This document shows, in pieces, positions 56,570 to 64,000 of a stretch of DNA of 64,000 nucleotides. The notes beneath the pieces are model-generated. The model worked only from the letters and a program-made list of their open reading frames with translations. It was not told the DNA's origin and did no database searches. Origin of the DNA: Rossellomorea aquimaris. Lineage in GTDB: Bacteria; Bacillota; Bacilli; Bacillales; Fictibacillaceae. The stretch lies in assembly GCA_020524245.1 (NCBI GenBank), contig JAIVLN010000002.1, positions 248,001 to 312,000 on the forward strand, read 5' to 3'. Position 1 is the first letter of the stretch, and every line of letters begins with the position of its first letter. Both the position numbers and the translations under genes were made by a program.

Positions 56570-59397
56570 ACTTTATACTCCATTTCATTTATGTTTTCAT
56601 CACTAGTAGGTATATTTATTTGCAAACCTCCATAGGAACTACCCGTTTCTGTATCAATTCCTGGAATTCGCAAACATAATCCTATAATATCCACTACTGC
56701 ATTAAGATCTTTTCTAGGATTTTTCGGTTGATTATCTTCATTATAAGTTCTTGCCTTAGAGTTCTTATTAATACAATAAATAATCAATTGTGGCGTGTGT
56801 TGCAAGCCAGCAGATTTCCTTATTTCAGCTACTTTTTTTGTATTAGAACTCCCCTTTTCTATCTCTTTAATTTCTTTTTCAGATAATTTGTTTTTATCCA
56901 CGTCTGCATACAAATCTGCTGGTGCCCTTAAAACTCCAATATTAATGACATCCCTATCAGATGATGATGATTTCCTTGTACGTGTAACCTTCCCAACTTT
57001 CCCAACGCCAGGGATATCCCAAATATCCTCGGTTTTAAGTCCGTCACTAGATACACCAGATACAATAACATTCCAATCATCTAAAAGTCCTTCTTCTGTT
57101 TTCGATATAACCCATTGTACAAATGGTTCCAGTTCTTTTGAATTAAAAACTCTCGTTTTATTATGAAACTTCATTCCCTTTAACAACAGATTACTAATTT
57201 TCCTAAAATCGACTTCTCTCCATATTAAACGGTTATTATATTCCTCACTAATCCCTAGATTTAATAGGAATTCTTCAGTAACTTTTATGTTATGAGTTTG
57301 TTCTTGCTCATCATTGTTAAACAAGATTGTTTGAGTGCTTGATCCTGTAAAATCAAAATCTACTTGAGTAGCAGATTGCTGACGATTTGCTGCTGTTACC
57401 CTAAGCCATGATACACCTGGAGTGTTTTTAACTCTTGGACCATATAAACTTGGATCAGCTGATGCTTTTGAATACTGCTCCAGTGTTTCTCGAAGTTCAT
57501 ACTCGAGTGTGGATAAAAATTCAAATTTTTGATGTGTGTCATCTTCCATCCAAATTCTCGGGTAAAGTTCATACTTTGGACGGTACCCAAACCATCTTCC
57601 CATTTGCATTAGTGTATCTGCTTGTCTAGCTCCTCTTAAGAAATAAGTACTTATTAACCCTTCCATTGTTAAACCTCTTGAAAGAGTTGTTCCACCAACC
57701 ACAATAAATGCAGTAGCATGCCCTAACTTCTTTATTTGAGGTTCCGTTGGATAGGCTAGTCTTACAAACATACCATCTTCATTTATTCCATTATTAGAGC
57801 AGTTGTCTACACAAAGATGTAAATGTTGATGATAACTTAAATCTCCGTCTTGATTAAGAGGGATATGTGTTATCTTTTTAATTAATGTAAGCACTGCTGC
57901 CTCTATATCTCTAAACGGCTGAAATCTAAACATTTTGTCTAAGTCACCTGTATAATCAGGATAAGATGCTAAAAATTGTTCTCTTGTAAACTTTTTGGTT
58001 TCCCGGCTCCATACATCCCGACATAAATATAATATTTTATTTCTGTCCTCATTTTCTAACCAATACTGTATTGCATTTGATAAAGTAGCATGGTCTTGTT
58101 GTTTTTGACTTGTATGCACCATCATAGTTAATGGTTTTTTGTATCCATGTACTTTTAACGATGCAGTCGCACTAAGAAACCAGCATATAGATTCTTTTAA
58201 AGATAATGGTAGTTGAGTAGATTCACCTTTATTAATATTGCTTATCTGTTCAATATCAATATCAGCTACATTTCTAATAATGTCCATTCCTTGAAATTCA
58301 TCAAAACCTTCTACACCAAAGATTTCTTTTGGACCAAAGTATTCATTAGTAGTGCTTAGCGTTTTGATAAAATTTCTTGGATACAATGATTCTTCTGCAT
58401 ATTCATTTAAGAAATTTGCATAAGGTGTCGCTGTATAGCTAACATAATTCATTGCCAATGGCATTTTACTTAATGGTGAATCATTTTTTTTTCTTCCTTC
58501 AACTAAGTTTACAATAAGTCGGTTAATTGTTTTTCTTTCACTTGTAGATACGTCAGCCGTGTTAATACTACCTTGATCTGCTTCATCATCAATTACTAGT
58601 ATTTTCATTTGAGAAAGTTTATTAGGATCTTTTTGCATCCAATCTAATAACCCTTCGAGCCTAGTCTTGTTTTTTAAACATACATACAGATGAGCATCTT
58701 TTGTACCTTTAAAGTGATAATCCTGCACCCTCTCACCTGAAGGAGCATTCCTTCTAACATTAGTGAGTGACTTCCAAGAAATGTTCCCTGGGTGATTCAA
58801 ATCAGTAATTAAGCGTTCTTGTGTCTGTTTCCTTAAATTTTCCACTAATCCTGATAAAACAATAAACATGTTCCATCCATGATCAGCTGCCATAGCCATT
58901 AGGCCTGCCATATTTGAAGTTTTACCTGATTGAACATTTCCTACAACCAGTCCCTTGATAGAAGATGAGTTACTTGTATCAATACTTAATCGATTCAAAA
59001 TTGATACGCTGGCATGTTCAATTTGATCAATTGCATTTTCTTTAAATCCTTTACTTTTTAATTTTTGTTTGTACAATTGCCATGATGATTTAGGATCTTG
59101 CGGAACAGTCGAATTATTATTTTGGGTATTGTCGATTAACATAGCAGATTTATTTCTTTCTTCTGCTTTTACTGCTTCTTCTTCAACCCTTTTAACGTTA
59201 TCTACAATTGCGTACCACTCAGATAAACTTGTTCTCGTCCAAAAATCATTTTCTTCTTTTTCTTCTAGAAATTGTTTCAATCCACTCTCATTTTCTTTAC
59301 GACCATATATAATAGATTCCCAAGATATTTTATGTTCGCGGGCTTTTTTAATCCAATTTCTTTGCATATCAAACTTAATATCAGTAACATTTTCCAT
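56566..59397 (-). CDS. Z1-domain helicase/ATPase
   Basis: 943 aa. Superfamily 2-like P-loop protein of the Z1 family: Walker A VGNVQSGKT (152-160), Walker B ILVIDDEADQGS (267-278), motif III-like SYTATPYAN (320-328), motif V/VI GGTTLSRGLTMEG (568-580) and QMGRWFGYR (598-606). Preceded by GGAGGGG. First gene of the six-gene operon. Z1 proteins accompany MORC-type ATPases in restriction islands and are inferred to remodel or translocate on DNA. No nuclease domain. Confidence 0.88.
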   Translation of the reverse strand: MENVTDIKFDMQRNWIKKAREHKISWESIIYGRKENESGLKQFLEEKEENDFWTRTSLSEWYAIVDNVKRVEEEAVKAEERNKSAMLIDNTQNNNSTVPQDPKSSWQLYKQKLKSKGFKENAIDQIEHASVSILNRLSIDTSNSSSIKGLVVGNVQSGKTSNMAGLMAMAADHGWNMFIVLSGLVENLRKQTQERLITDLNHPGNISWKSLTNVRRNAPSGERVQDYHFKGTKDAHLYVCLKNKTRLEGLLDWMQKDPNKLSQMKILVIDDEADQGSINTADVSTSERKTINRLIVNLVEGRKKNDSPLSKMPLAMNYVSYTATPYANFLNEYAEESLYPRNFIKTLSTTNEYFGPKEIFGVEGFDEFQGMDIIRNVADIDIEQISNINKGESTQLPLSLKESICWFLSATASLKVHGYKKPLTMMVHTSQKQQDHATLSNAIQYWLENEDRNKILYLCRDVWSRETKKFTREQFLASYPDYTGDLDKMFRFQPFRDIEAAVLTLIKKITHIPLNQDGDLSYHQHLHLCVDNCSNNGINEDGMFVRLAYPTEPQIKKLGHATAFIVVGGTTLSRGLTMEGLISTYFLRGARQADTLMQMGRWFGYRPKYELYPRIWMEDDTHQKFEFLSTLEYELRETLEQYSKASADPSLYGPRVKNTPGVSWLRVTAANRQQSATQVDFDFTGSSTQTILFNNDEQEQTHNIKVTEEFLLNLGISEEYNNRLIWREVDFRKISNLLLKGMKFHNKTRVFNSKELEPFVQWVISKTEEGLLDDWNVIVSGVSSDGLKTEDIWDIPGVGKVGKVTRTRKSSSSDRDVINIGVLRAPADLYADVDKNKLSEKEIKEIEKGSSNTKKVAEIRKSAGLQHTPQLIIYCINKNSKARTYNEDNQPKNPRKDLNAVVDIIGLCLRIPGIDTETGSSYGGLQINIPTSDENINEMEYKV

Positions 59398-59413
59398 AGC
59401 TATTCCCCTCCGT

Positions 59414-59494
59414 TTATTTATCTTTCATACCAATTCCATCTTGTTTAATAACCTTTTTAACCTCTTTTATTGCAATTGCTAATATTTCAGGCAT
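59414..59494 (-). CDS. possible 26-aa peptide between the HEPN and Z1 genes
   Basis: ATG at 59494 encodes MPEILAIAIKEVKKVIKQDG then a short tail, ending 17 bases before the Z1 start. It would form an amphipathic helix. The ribosome binding site (GAAGAATAG) is weak, so this may be chance. Confidence 0.25.
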   Translation of the reverse strand: MPEILAIAIKEVKKVIKQDGIGMKDK

Positions 59495-59517
59495 TACTAT
59501 TCTTCTGATATTCAATT

Positions 59518-59904
59518 TTACTTGTGTATAAATTTATTTAATTTCTGATACGTATTATTTAGATAAGCATGCTCGGATTCATTTAATGAAATTGAATGTG
59601 CAATTTTATTTCTGATTGGTGTTAAATATTTCAGTTCATTAATTAAACTAACTGGCATTTCCAACAGTTTCATCTTTGAATACAAATTTAATATATTTAT
59701 TAATTCATGATAAAATAATCTATCAAATTTTTTACTAGGCCTTCCAAATTTCAACTTCCTATATGAATATTCATACCAGTCACTTCCAAATAGTCCTCGC
59801 ATGTTTAATGTAATATAGGATCTAATATCGTTTTCAATTTTAAATAGTTCACCATATGCACTGCTCATTTTCTTCACTTCACTATTATCCAGCCGTCTTA
59901 CCAC
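59518..59904 (-). CDS. HEPN-like protein with RNxxAH motif
   Basis: About 128 aa from GTG at 59904. The start is uncertain: GGAAGGTGG abuts the GTG, and the ATG at 59868 is an alternative. Helical, with RNKIAH near residue 97, the R-x4-H motif that forms the HEPN ribonuclease centre in many toxin and defence proteins. It precedes the Z1 operon by 120 bases on the same strand and could belong to it, or be an antitoxin-less HEPN toxin. No nucleotidyltransferase (MNT) partner is visible. Confidence 0.55.
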   Translation of the reverse strand: MVRRLDNSEVKKMSSAYGELFKIENDIRSYITLNMRGLFGSDWYEYSYRKLKFGRPSKKFDRLFYHELINILNLYSKMKLLEMPVSLINELKYLTPIRNKIAHSISLNESEHAYLNNTYQKLNKFIHK

Positions 59905-60490
59905 CTTCCAAAAAAATATTTTGATATAATATATAGGGAGTCTCTTGAATAGGTGTTATTTGGTTTAAATATGTATTATTGTTAATTTATCGAAATCAAT
60001 TTATTGAGTTGGTTGTTATGTTTAGTAAGTACTTTAAATAAACATGTAAAACATAAAAATCAAATTAATTTATATGTTTATTTACAGAAATATAACTTTT
60101 GTAACCTTTTTGTCATAAACAAATTATAACAAAACATTATAATTGTTAATAGTGCATAACTTTGTATTGGATTCAGCCCCTTTAATAATGCTTAGTTACC
60201 CAAAAAGTATTACAAGATAATAATGGATGCTTCCTGTTTGGACCTGCAATTTCTAATTAATTTGTTTGTATATTATTACTTCATTTTCAATAAAACCGCC
60301 CCTAGTATGCTTTTCCGCAAGTAATTATTTTCGCATTATGAAAGTACTTATCTACATTTACAAAAAAAAGCATTATAAAAAGGGTTTTCAAAATCGAAAC
60401 CCTTTATTAAAGTGAAGCAAAACAATTTAAGATCCCCAAAAACTGGTTGGTGCCAGTTAACTTAAAAATGAAAAAATTCCTGATAAATAT
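59905..60490. other. AT-rich intergenic region with a terminator at 60377-60405
   Basis: About 585 very AT-rich bases. AAAGGGTTTCGATT / AAAACCCTTTTT hairpin terminates the DUF3883 gene (minus strand). TATAAT at about 59921-59926 (minus strand) may be the promoter of the HEPN gene. No other gene, repeat or RNA recognised. Confidence 0.55.
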
Positions 60491-61279
60491 TTATAACTGC
60501 GATTCATCTACTGCCCAATTTACCGTAATTGTTTTATTAATATTTTTCCGAGGATTAAATTTCTGATAAGGATTCTTAATTAGCTGTATATGTGGTTCAT
60601 GATTGATGTTAGTGATGAATACTAATATATATTGTTCCTGTTTCTTTTTTGCCGTTTCCCATTCTTTGTCAGTAAACAAAATTCCTCCTTTTTCCGCAAT
60701 TAACCCCTTCACTTCAAAAAATACTTCCGGCTCACCATTTAGTTTAAAATCATAACCTGTTCCCTCCTGTCTTGTGTCAATTAATTCTCTATAATTATTG
60801 AATCCTGTGATTTCCCCTTTTTTAAACTTTTCTCTAAAAAAATCTTCTGCTTTTAATCCAGTTATACCTCTCGTAGTATATTCTATTTTTTCTCTTTTTG
60901 TCCCATTGTCATTTTCAGGTTTCTCATCTAGACTTAATACGTTTACATATAGCTCTATATCATTTTTACTTTCATTATTCTGATTAAGAATATCTATAAC
61001 TATTTCATAAAGTGCCGATTCACTTAAAGTTGAATATTTTTCTGCAACTTCTAATCTTGAAGGTGGCATAGGAGATTGATGATATCCGGCTCTATGTGAA
61101 AATATGGTATCAAATTGATCTCTCATATGCTTAATAGTATTATGATTTACATTTAACTTTAGTCCAATTTCTCTAAATGCTTCCCTTCTTGATTTATAAC
61201 CTAGCCTCTCTACAGCACTAGAATCATATTTTGATAGATACAATGCTACAATCAATCCTAGCTTAAATTTCTTTTCCAT
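60491..61279 (-). CDS. DUF3883 restriction-like protein with N-terminal HTH-like region
   Basis: 262 aa from the ATG at 61279 (TTGGAGTG upstream; the GTG at 61291 overlaps that signal). The C-terminal third is DUF3883, a PD-(D/E)XK-like fold: GTGYDFKLNGEPEVFFEVKG has the D...ExK residues, followed by FTDKEWETAKKKQEQYILVF. The N-terminal ~70 residues (SRREAFREIGLKLNVNHNTIKHMRD) look like a DNA-binding helix-turn-helix. Monocistronic, its own terminator follows. Probably a DNA-targeting defence protein; type IV-like activity is inferred. Confidence 0.7.
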   Translation of the reverse strand: MEKKFKLGLIVALYLSKYDSSAVERLGYKSRREAFREIGLKLNVNHNTIKHMRDQFDTIFSHRAGYHQSPMPPSRLEVAEKYSTLSESALYEIVIDILNQNNESKNDIELYVNVLSLDEKPENDNGTKREKIEYTTRGITGLKAEDFFREKFKKGEITGFNNYRELIDTRQEGTGYDFKLNGEPEVFFEVKGLIAEKGGILFTDKEWETAKKKQEQYILVFITNINHEPHIQLIKNPYQKFNPRKNINKTITVNWAVDESQL

Positions 61280-61459
61280 AAAATGACTCACTCCAATTTA
61301 CATTTGTATTCTTTATTTAGTATGTAAATGTACTCTTGTTACTTTTTTAACAGAAAATAGAATGATACTGTTATAAAGGTCCCCCTCAATCCAACCCAGT
61401 ATTTTTCCTAAGTATTTTTCAGGCTCCTCCTTTTTAATATTTCATTCTTTTCTTAGTAC

Positions 61460-62397
61460 TTAGCTCTTTTTTATATAAATTCTTTCATCCACCTCATACT
61501 CAAATGTAACAGCCTCTATGGTATCTGCTGGTACTTCCACCCAAAAAACAATTTTTGCTTGAGGTTTCTTTATGGAAGGTGTAGCTTGTGTCTTTCATCG
61601 TCCAGTTTCGGTCCTAAATTTCGTGTGTAATTTTCATTAAAGCTGGTTCTTCTATGCGGTTTTTGATAGTGTACATTCATTTTTCAGTTCTGATACCTTC
61701 ATCATCTTTTTGGCTGTCCATTTTGTGTCCTTCACATTTTATGTCAAAAGCCTCTCCTAGGTATAGTTCGACCGTTTCATTTTTGGGTCTATGATTGATT
61801 CGGTCTTCACCGATAAACTCTAAGCTTCTGTCGATTTTATCTTCTTGATAGACCTTCACTTTTCCTTTTGGTAAAGGTAATCCAAGGTTTTCTTCTTGTT
61901 TATTATCAAACTCAATCATGACTCTACGACATATTTGGATTCCCATTCCAATCCTTTTGTCAGGTACGAGACGTTGAACTGATCTGTCTTAGCAGGTCTG
62001 ATTTTCCAGATCAATGCAGGCTTTACGATGAGTTCACCAGGGAGCTTAGGCAGGATTAATTCTTCAGATGGATCGAGTACGATTTGCTTTGTTTCCGTAT
62101 GCTCAAGGACTAGTCCACTGGCGGCGCTTAAGAGACGGTACTCTTTCCTCTCCTTTTTCTCTTTATCGAATAGGTAAACATTCTGGTCTATGTATTTCTC
62201 TAACAATTTCGACTTGCTGACAAGATCGTAAAACGATGTTCAATTCGAGTATGATTAATCCTTCAACTAAAATGGAGTCTGTTTCAATGAGTTGTGATAC
62301 ATCCATGACTGAAATTCTGTTTCGTCACCTTTCAGATCAACATTCCGCTTTTCTTTTACAACTCCAAAACAGTTATTGTAAATATCAATGCGAGTTC
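61460..62397 (-). pseudogene. DUF4139-domain gene, multiply frameshifted
   Basis: Minus-strand pieces in different frames reconstruct one protein: NNCFGVVKEKRNVDLKGDE and VSQLIETDSILVEGL (62,300-62,370), then KYIDQNVYLFDKEKKERKEY with NVSYLTKGLEWESKYVVES (61,916-62,206), then LPKGKVKVYQED and SLEFIGEDRINHRPKNE (61,677-61,946), and FWVEVPADTIEAVTFEYEV ending at 61460. This is the order of DUF4139 proteins. At least three frameshifts; not functional. Confidence 0.75.
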
Positions 62398-62456
62398 TTC
62401 AGCATCCCTACTGTATGAAATATAGGTCATTACAATCCTCTTCTTTTTTCCAATCA

Positions 62457-63329
62457 TTAAAGTGTTTGATACCTCGCTGGCCCTTTAAACACTTCTCTAA
62501 TATGCCAATGCAAATACGTATCTTTTGGTTGGTACAGTGGATTGATTGGTTCACGTATTGGTTTTCCATGGTATCTCATTAGCCATTCATCTAATCCATG
62601 TGTACCATGTGCAGCTTCAGCAACATTTAATTCTCTTTCATTAGTAAGAGTAAATACTCCTCGATCGAATAACTTATGATGCAATGAGCATAATGCTATC
62701 CCGTTTTCTTCAATGTCTGGTCCACCCAATTGAAACCACTTAATATGCGCAGCTTCTATAGCAACCAGGTTGTTGCCTAATCTGACATTAAATCCACACA
62801 CAGCACAACTATACTCGTAAGCTCTTAATATCTTTTCTCTGAACAATGGATCTCTCGTATTACTTTTCTTTACTCCTATTTCTAATCCAACAGCCATGAG
62901 AATATCTTCATGAATACTTTGCGGAAAATGTTCATAAAGGATTAGGTCTGCTAATTCTTCTATAAGATGGGGATTTCTATTCAACAATTTACATACTTCA
63001 TCACTAAACCCACCAACGACGTCGTGCTTGATAAGGTAGTTATTTTTAAGATTTTCTCTTTCAACATGTTTATTTAATGCCCATATTTCATCGTTGGTTA
63101 ATCTTACAAAAGGTTGCTCTGGATGATAAGAGCGTCTTTGAGGACCGAACTCGATCAATAACTCTTTCAACTTATCCTTAACCTCTGAATATGGTAAATT
63201 ACGTGTTCTTTCTTTTTGATATCTGGCAAGAGCATATAGTAATAATAAAGGTTTATGAGGTGCTCTCTGATCACCCTTAGTCCATATACTCAAGTTTTCT
63301 ATTTTGTCTTTTAAAGTCTTTTCGTCCAT
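62457..63329 (-). CDS. SBD-HNH type IV restriction endonuclease (phosphorothioate-DNA sensing)
   Basis: 290 aa. N-terminal sulfur-binding-domain signature IWTKGDQRAPHKPLLLLYAL and YHPEQPFVRL, as in ScoMcrA-type enzymes that recognise phosphorothioate-modified DNA. C-terminal HNH: SCAVCGF, IEAAHIKWFQLGG, NGIALCSLHHKLFDRG, with the zinc Cys and catalytic His residues intact. It would restrict incoming Dnd-modified DNA. No dnd genes are in the window. Preceded by AGTTGGTG. Confidence 0.85.
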   Translation of the reverse strand: MDEKTLKDKIENLSIWTKGDQRAPHKPLLLLYALARYQKERTRNLPYSEVKDKLKELLIEFGPQRRSYHPEQPFVRLTNDEIWALNKHVERENLKNNYLIKHDVVGGFSDEVCKLLNRNPHLIEELADLILYEHFPQSIHEDILMAVGLEIGVKKSNTRDPLFREKILRAYEYSCAVCGFNVRLGNNLVAIEAAHIKWFQLGGPDIEENGIALCSLHHKLFDRGVFTLTNERELNVAEAAHGTHGLDEWLMRYHGKPIREPINPLYQPKDTYLHWHIREVFKGPARYQTL

Positions 63330-63387
63330 TTAAATTTCACCAACTTTAAATGTAATCACTTTAATAATAGCAGAAAATGGTATATAG

Positions 63388-63423
63388 AAAAGAGCTGCCC
63401 AGTAATATAGGACAACTCCTTTA
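63388..63423 (-). terminator. rho-independent terminator
   Basis: AGGAGTTGTCC / GGGCAGCTCT hairpin (some G-U pairs) followed by TTTTCT on the minus strand, downstream of the 64-aa gene. Confidence 0.65.
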
Positions 63424-63433
63424 AAACCACATG

Positions 63434-63628
63434 TTAGTCGATTTTTCCGGCTTTACGCAGATGTTCCTCCAAAATGCCATACAAACTTGGGTTACCTCGT
63501 TTGGATTCAGGTTTGTTATTCACCGAGGTTAACTTACCACCTAGGTTCATACGGATATCTCCATTTTCTTCGTGATACCAAACGTTTAACGGAACTGAAA
63601 TGGTCTTTTTATCTGATTCTGTTTTCAA
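63434..63628 (-). CDS. small protein, unknown
   Basis: 64 aa from a TTG at 63628, with AGGAGGGG 7 bases upstream; the upstream in-frame ATG at 63646 overlaps that ribosome binding site. Sequence LKTESDKKTISVPLNVWYHE, then NGDIRMNLGG and a Lys-rich end (LEEHLRKAGKID). No family recognised. Confidence 0.6.
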   Translation of the reverse strand: MKTESDKKTISVPLNVWYHEENGDIRMNLGGKLTSVNNKPESKRGNPSLYGILEEHLRKAGKID

Positions 63629-63673
63629 AAGAATTCCCCTCCTCATGTAATACTTCTATTCTAGCAAATAATC

Positions 63674-64000
63674 CTATAATTCTTTTAAAACCTTGAAAAT
63701 GTCTATTCGGATCTTTTCCTTTGAATCAATCTGTGTCAAATTGATTTTTTTATACCTGACACTCTGAAGATTCCAGTAGTTCTCACGTATTTTGTTATCA
63801 TTTGGTGTACTGATTAATAAATCTTCATGTTCTACTATTGTAAATAATTCGTGGTTATGAATAGGTTTATAATAGCCCCAATGTGATGAAACAGCTGGTG
63901 CCTTATCCCATAAATAGCTTGAGAAATCATAAGTGTACTTTGAAAGTATTACAACTGGCAGTTTCTTTTCAAAGTTAACTTCAATTCCAAATATCGGTCC
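63674..64000 (-). CDS. unknown protein, C-terminal 108 residues (cut by window edge)
   Basis: An open frame without a stop runs in from the right edge and ends TAG at 63674. It reads FGIEVNFEKKLPVVILSKY, WDKAPAVSSHWGYYKPIHNH, then LQSVRYKKINLTQID and ends DIFKVLKEL. A real gene is likely from the long frame, codon use and the 46-base spacing to the next gene. Family not recognised. Confidence 0.6.
   Translation of the reverse strand, partial: GPIFGIEVNFEKKLPVVILSKYTYDFSSYLWDKAPAVSSHWGYYKPIHNHELFTIVEHEDLLISTPNDNKIRENYWNLQSVRYKKINLTQIDSKEKIRIDIFKVLKEL

Noticed and set aside
37700-64000. Integrated prophage, transposon or ICE
   Set aside because: No integrase, transposase, recombinase, phage structural gene or tRNA-associated attachment repeat is seen in the AT-rich region; island boundaries may lie outside the window.
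1-64000. tRNA, rRNA or tmRNA genes
   Set aside because: No recognisable tRNA, rRNA or tmRNA sequence found by eye.

Overview
The window comes from a Gram-positive, spore-forming member of the Bacillaceae. The evidence is a YhcN/YlaJ sporulation lipoprotein, an SLH-anchored secreted subtilase, the qoxABCD menaquinol oxidase operon, fabI with a FapR-type operator, YisL, PadR and DUF4181/DUF4190/DUF3888 proteins, AGGAGG ribosome binding sites and many rho-independent terminators. The genus cannot be fixed from the sequence alone. I see no rRNA, tRNA, CRISPR array, transposase or integrase.

Positions 1-37,700 are ordinary chromosome. In order: a cut-off lipoprotein gene, a His/Met-rich repeat protein, an AlkP-superfamily phosphodiesterase, a rubredoxin-like/MBL hydrolase, small membrane proteins, a P1 peptidase, fabI with a decayed RelBE-type toxin-antitoxin remnant behind it, an unusual HTH protein fused to a degenerate F1-ATPase beta-like module, two tandem universal stress proteins, argF, two S8 peptidases, a GNAT acetyltransferase, an alpha/beta hydrolase, an ABC1 kinase/YisL/MFS cluster with a divergent PadR regulator, an ABC-2 exporter, a DMT transporter, the qox operon, a VOC protein and a Gly-Pro-rich collagen-like protein. 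A 48-bp palindromic repeat (GGTACCTGGTACC / GGTGCCAGGCACC type) lies between convergent genes at two loci.

From 37.7 kb the sequence becomes visibly AT-richer and is dominated by DNA-processing and defence genes, in two blocks. Block A (37.7-43.1 kb) is a two-gene operon of full-length MrfA/Hrq1-like helicases, each with an N-terminal Cys cluster and a C-terminal DUF1998 zinc module. An AT-moderate spacer (43.3-47.2 kb) holds a membrane protein and a ClC-type anion transporter flanked by two decayed copies of one PHP-domain gene. Block B (47.8-63.3 kb) contains a truncated Vsr gene, an NgoFVII/BfiI-like PLD nuclease divergent from a 5mC methyltransferase, and then a tightly overlapping six-gene operon: Z1 helicase, GHKL/MORC-like ATPase, an unknown protein, a DUF6339-like protein, a 5mC methyltransferase and a PD-(D/E)XK nuclease. 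Upstream of these lie a HEPN-like protein, a DUF3883 nuclease-like protein, a DUF4139 pseudogene and an SBD-HNH (phosphorothioate-DNA-sensing) type IV restriction enzyme.

The six-gene operon matches the MORC/MutL-like-ATPase restriction-modification architecture predicted by comparative genomics. One inferred scheme is that the methyltransferase marks self DNA, the GHKL ATPase and Z1 helicase act as ATP-driven sensing or remodelling components, and the PD-(D/E)XK protein cuts. The unknown and DUF6339-like subunits, the HEPN gene and the tandem helicases are the least explained parts of the window.
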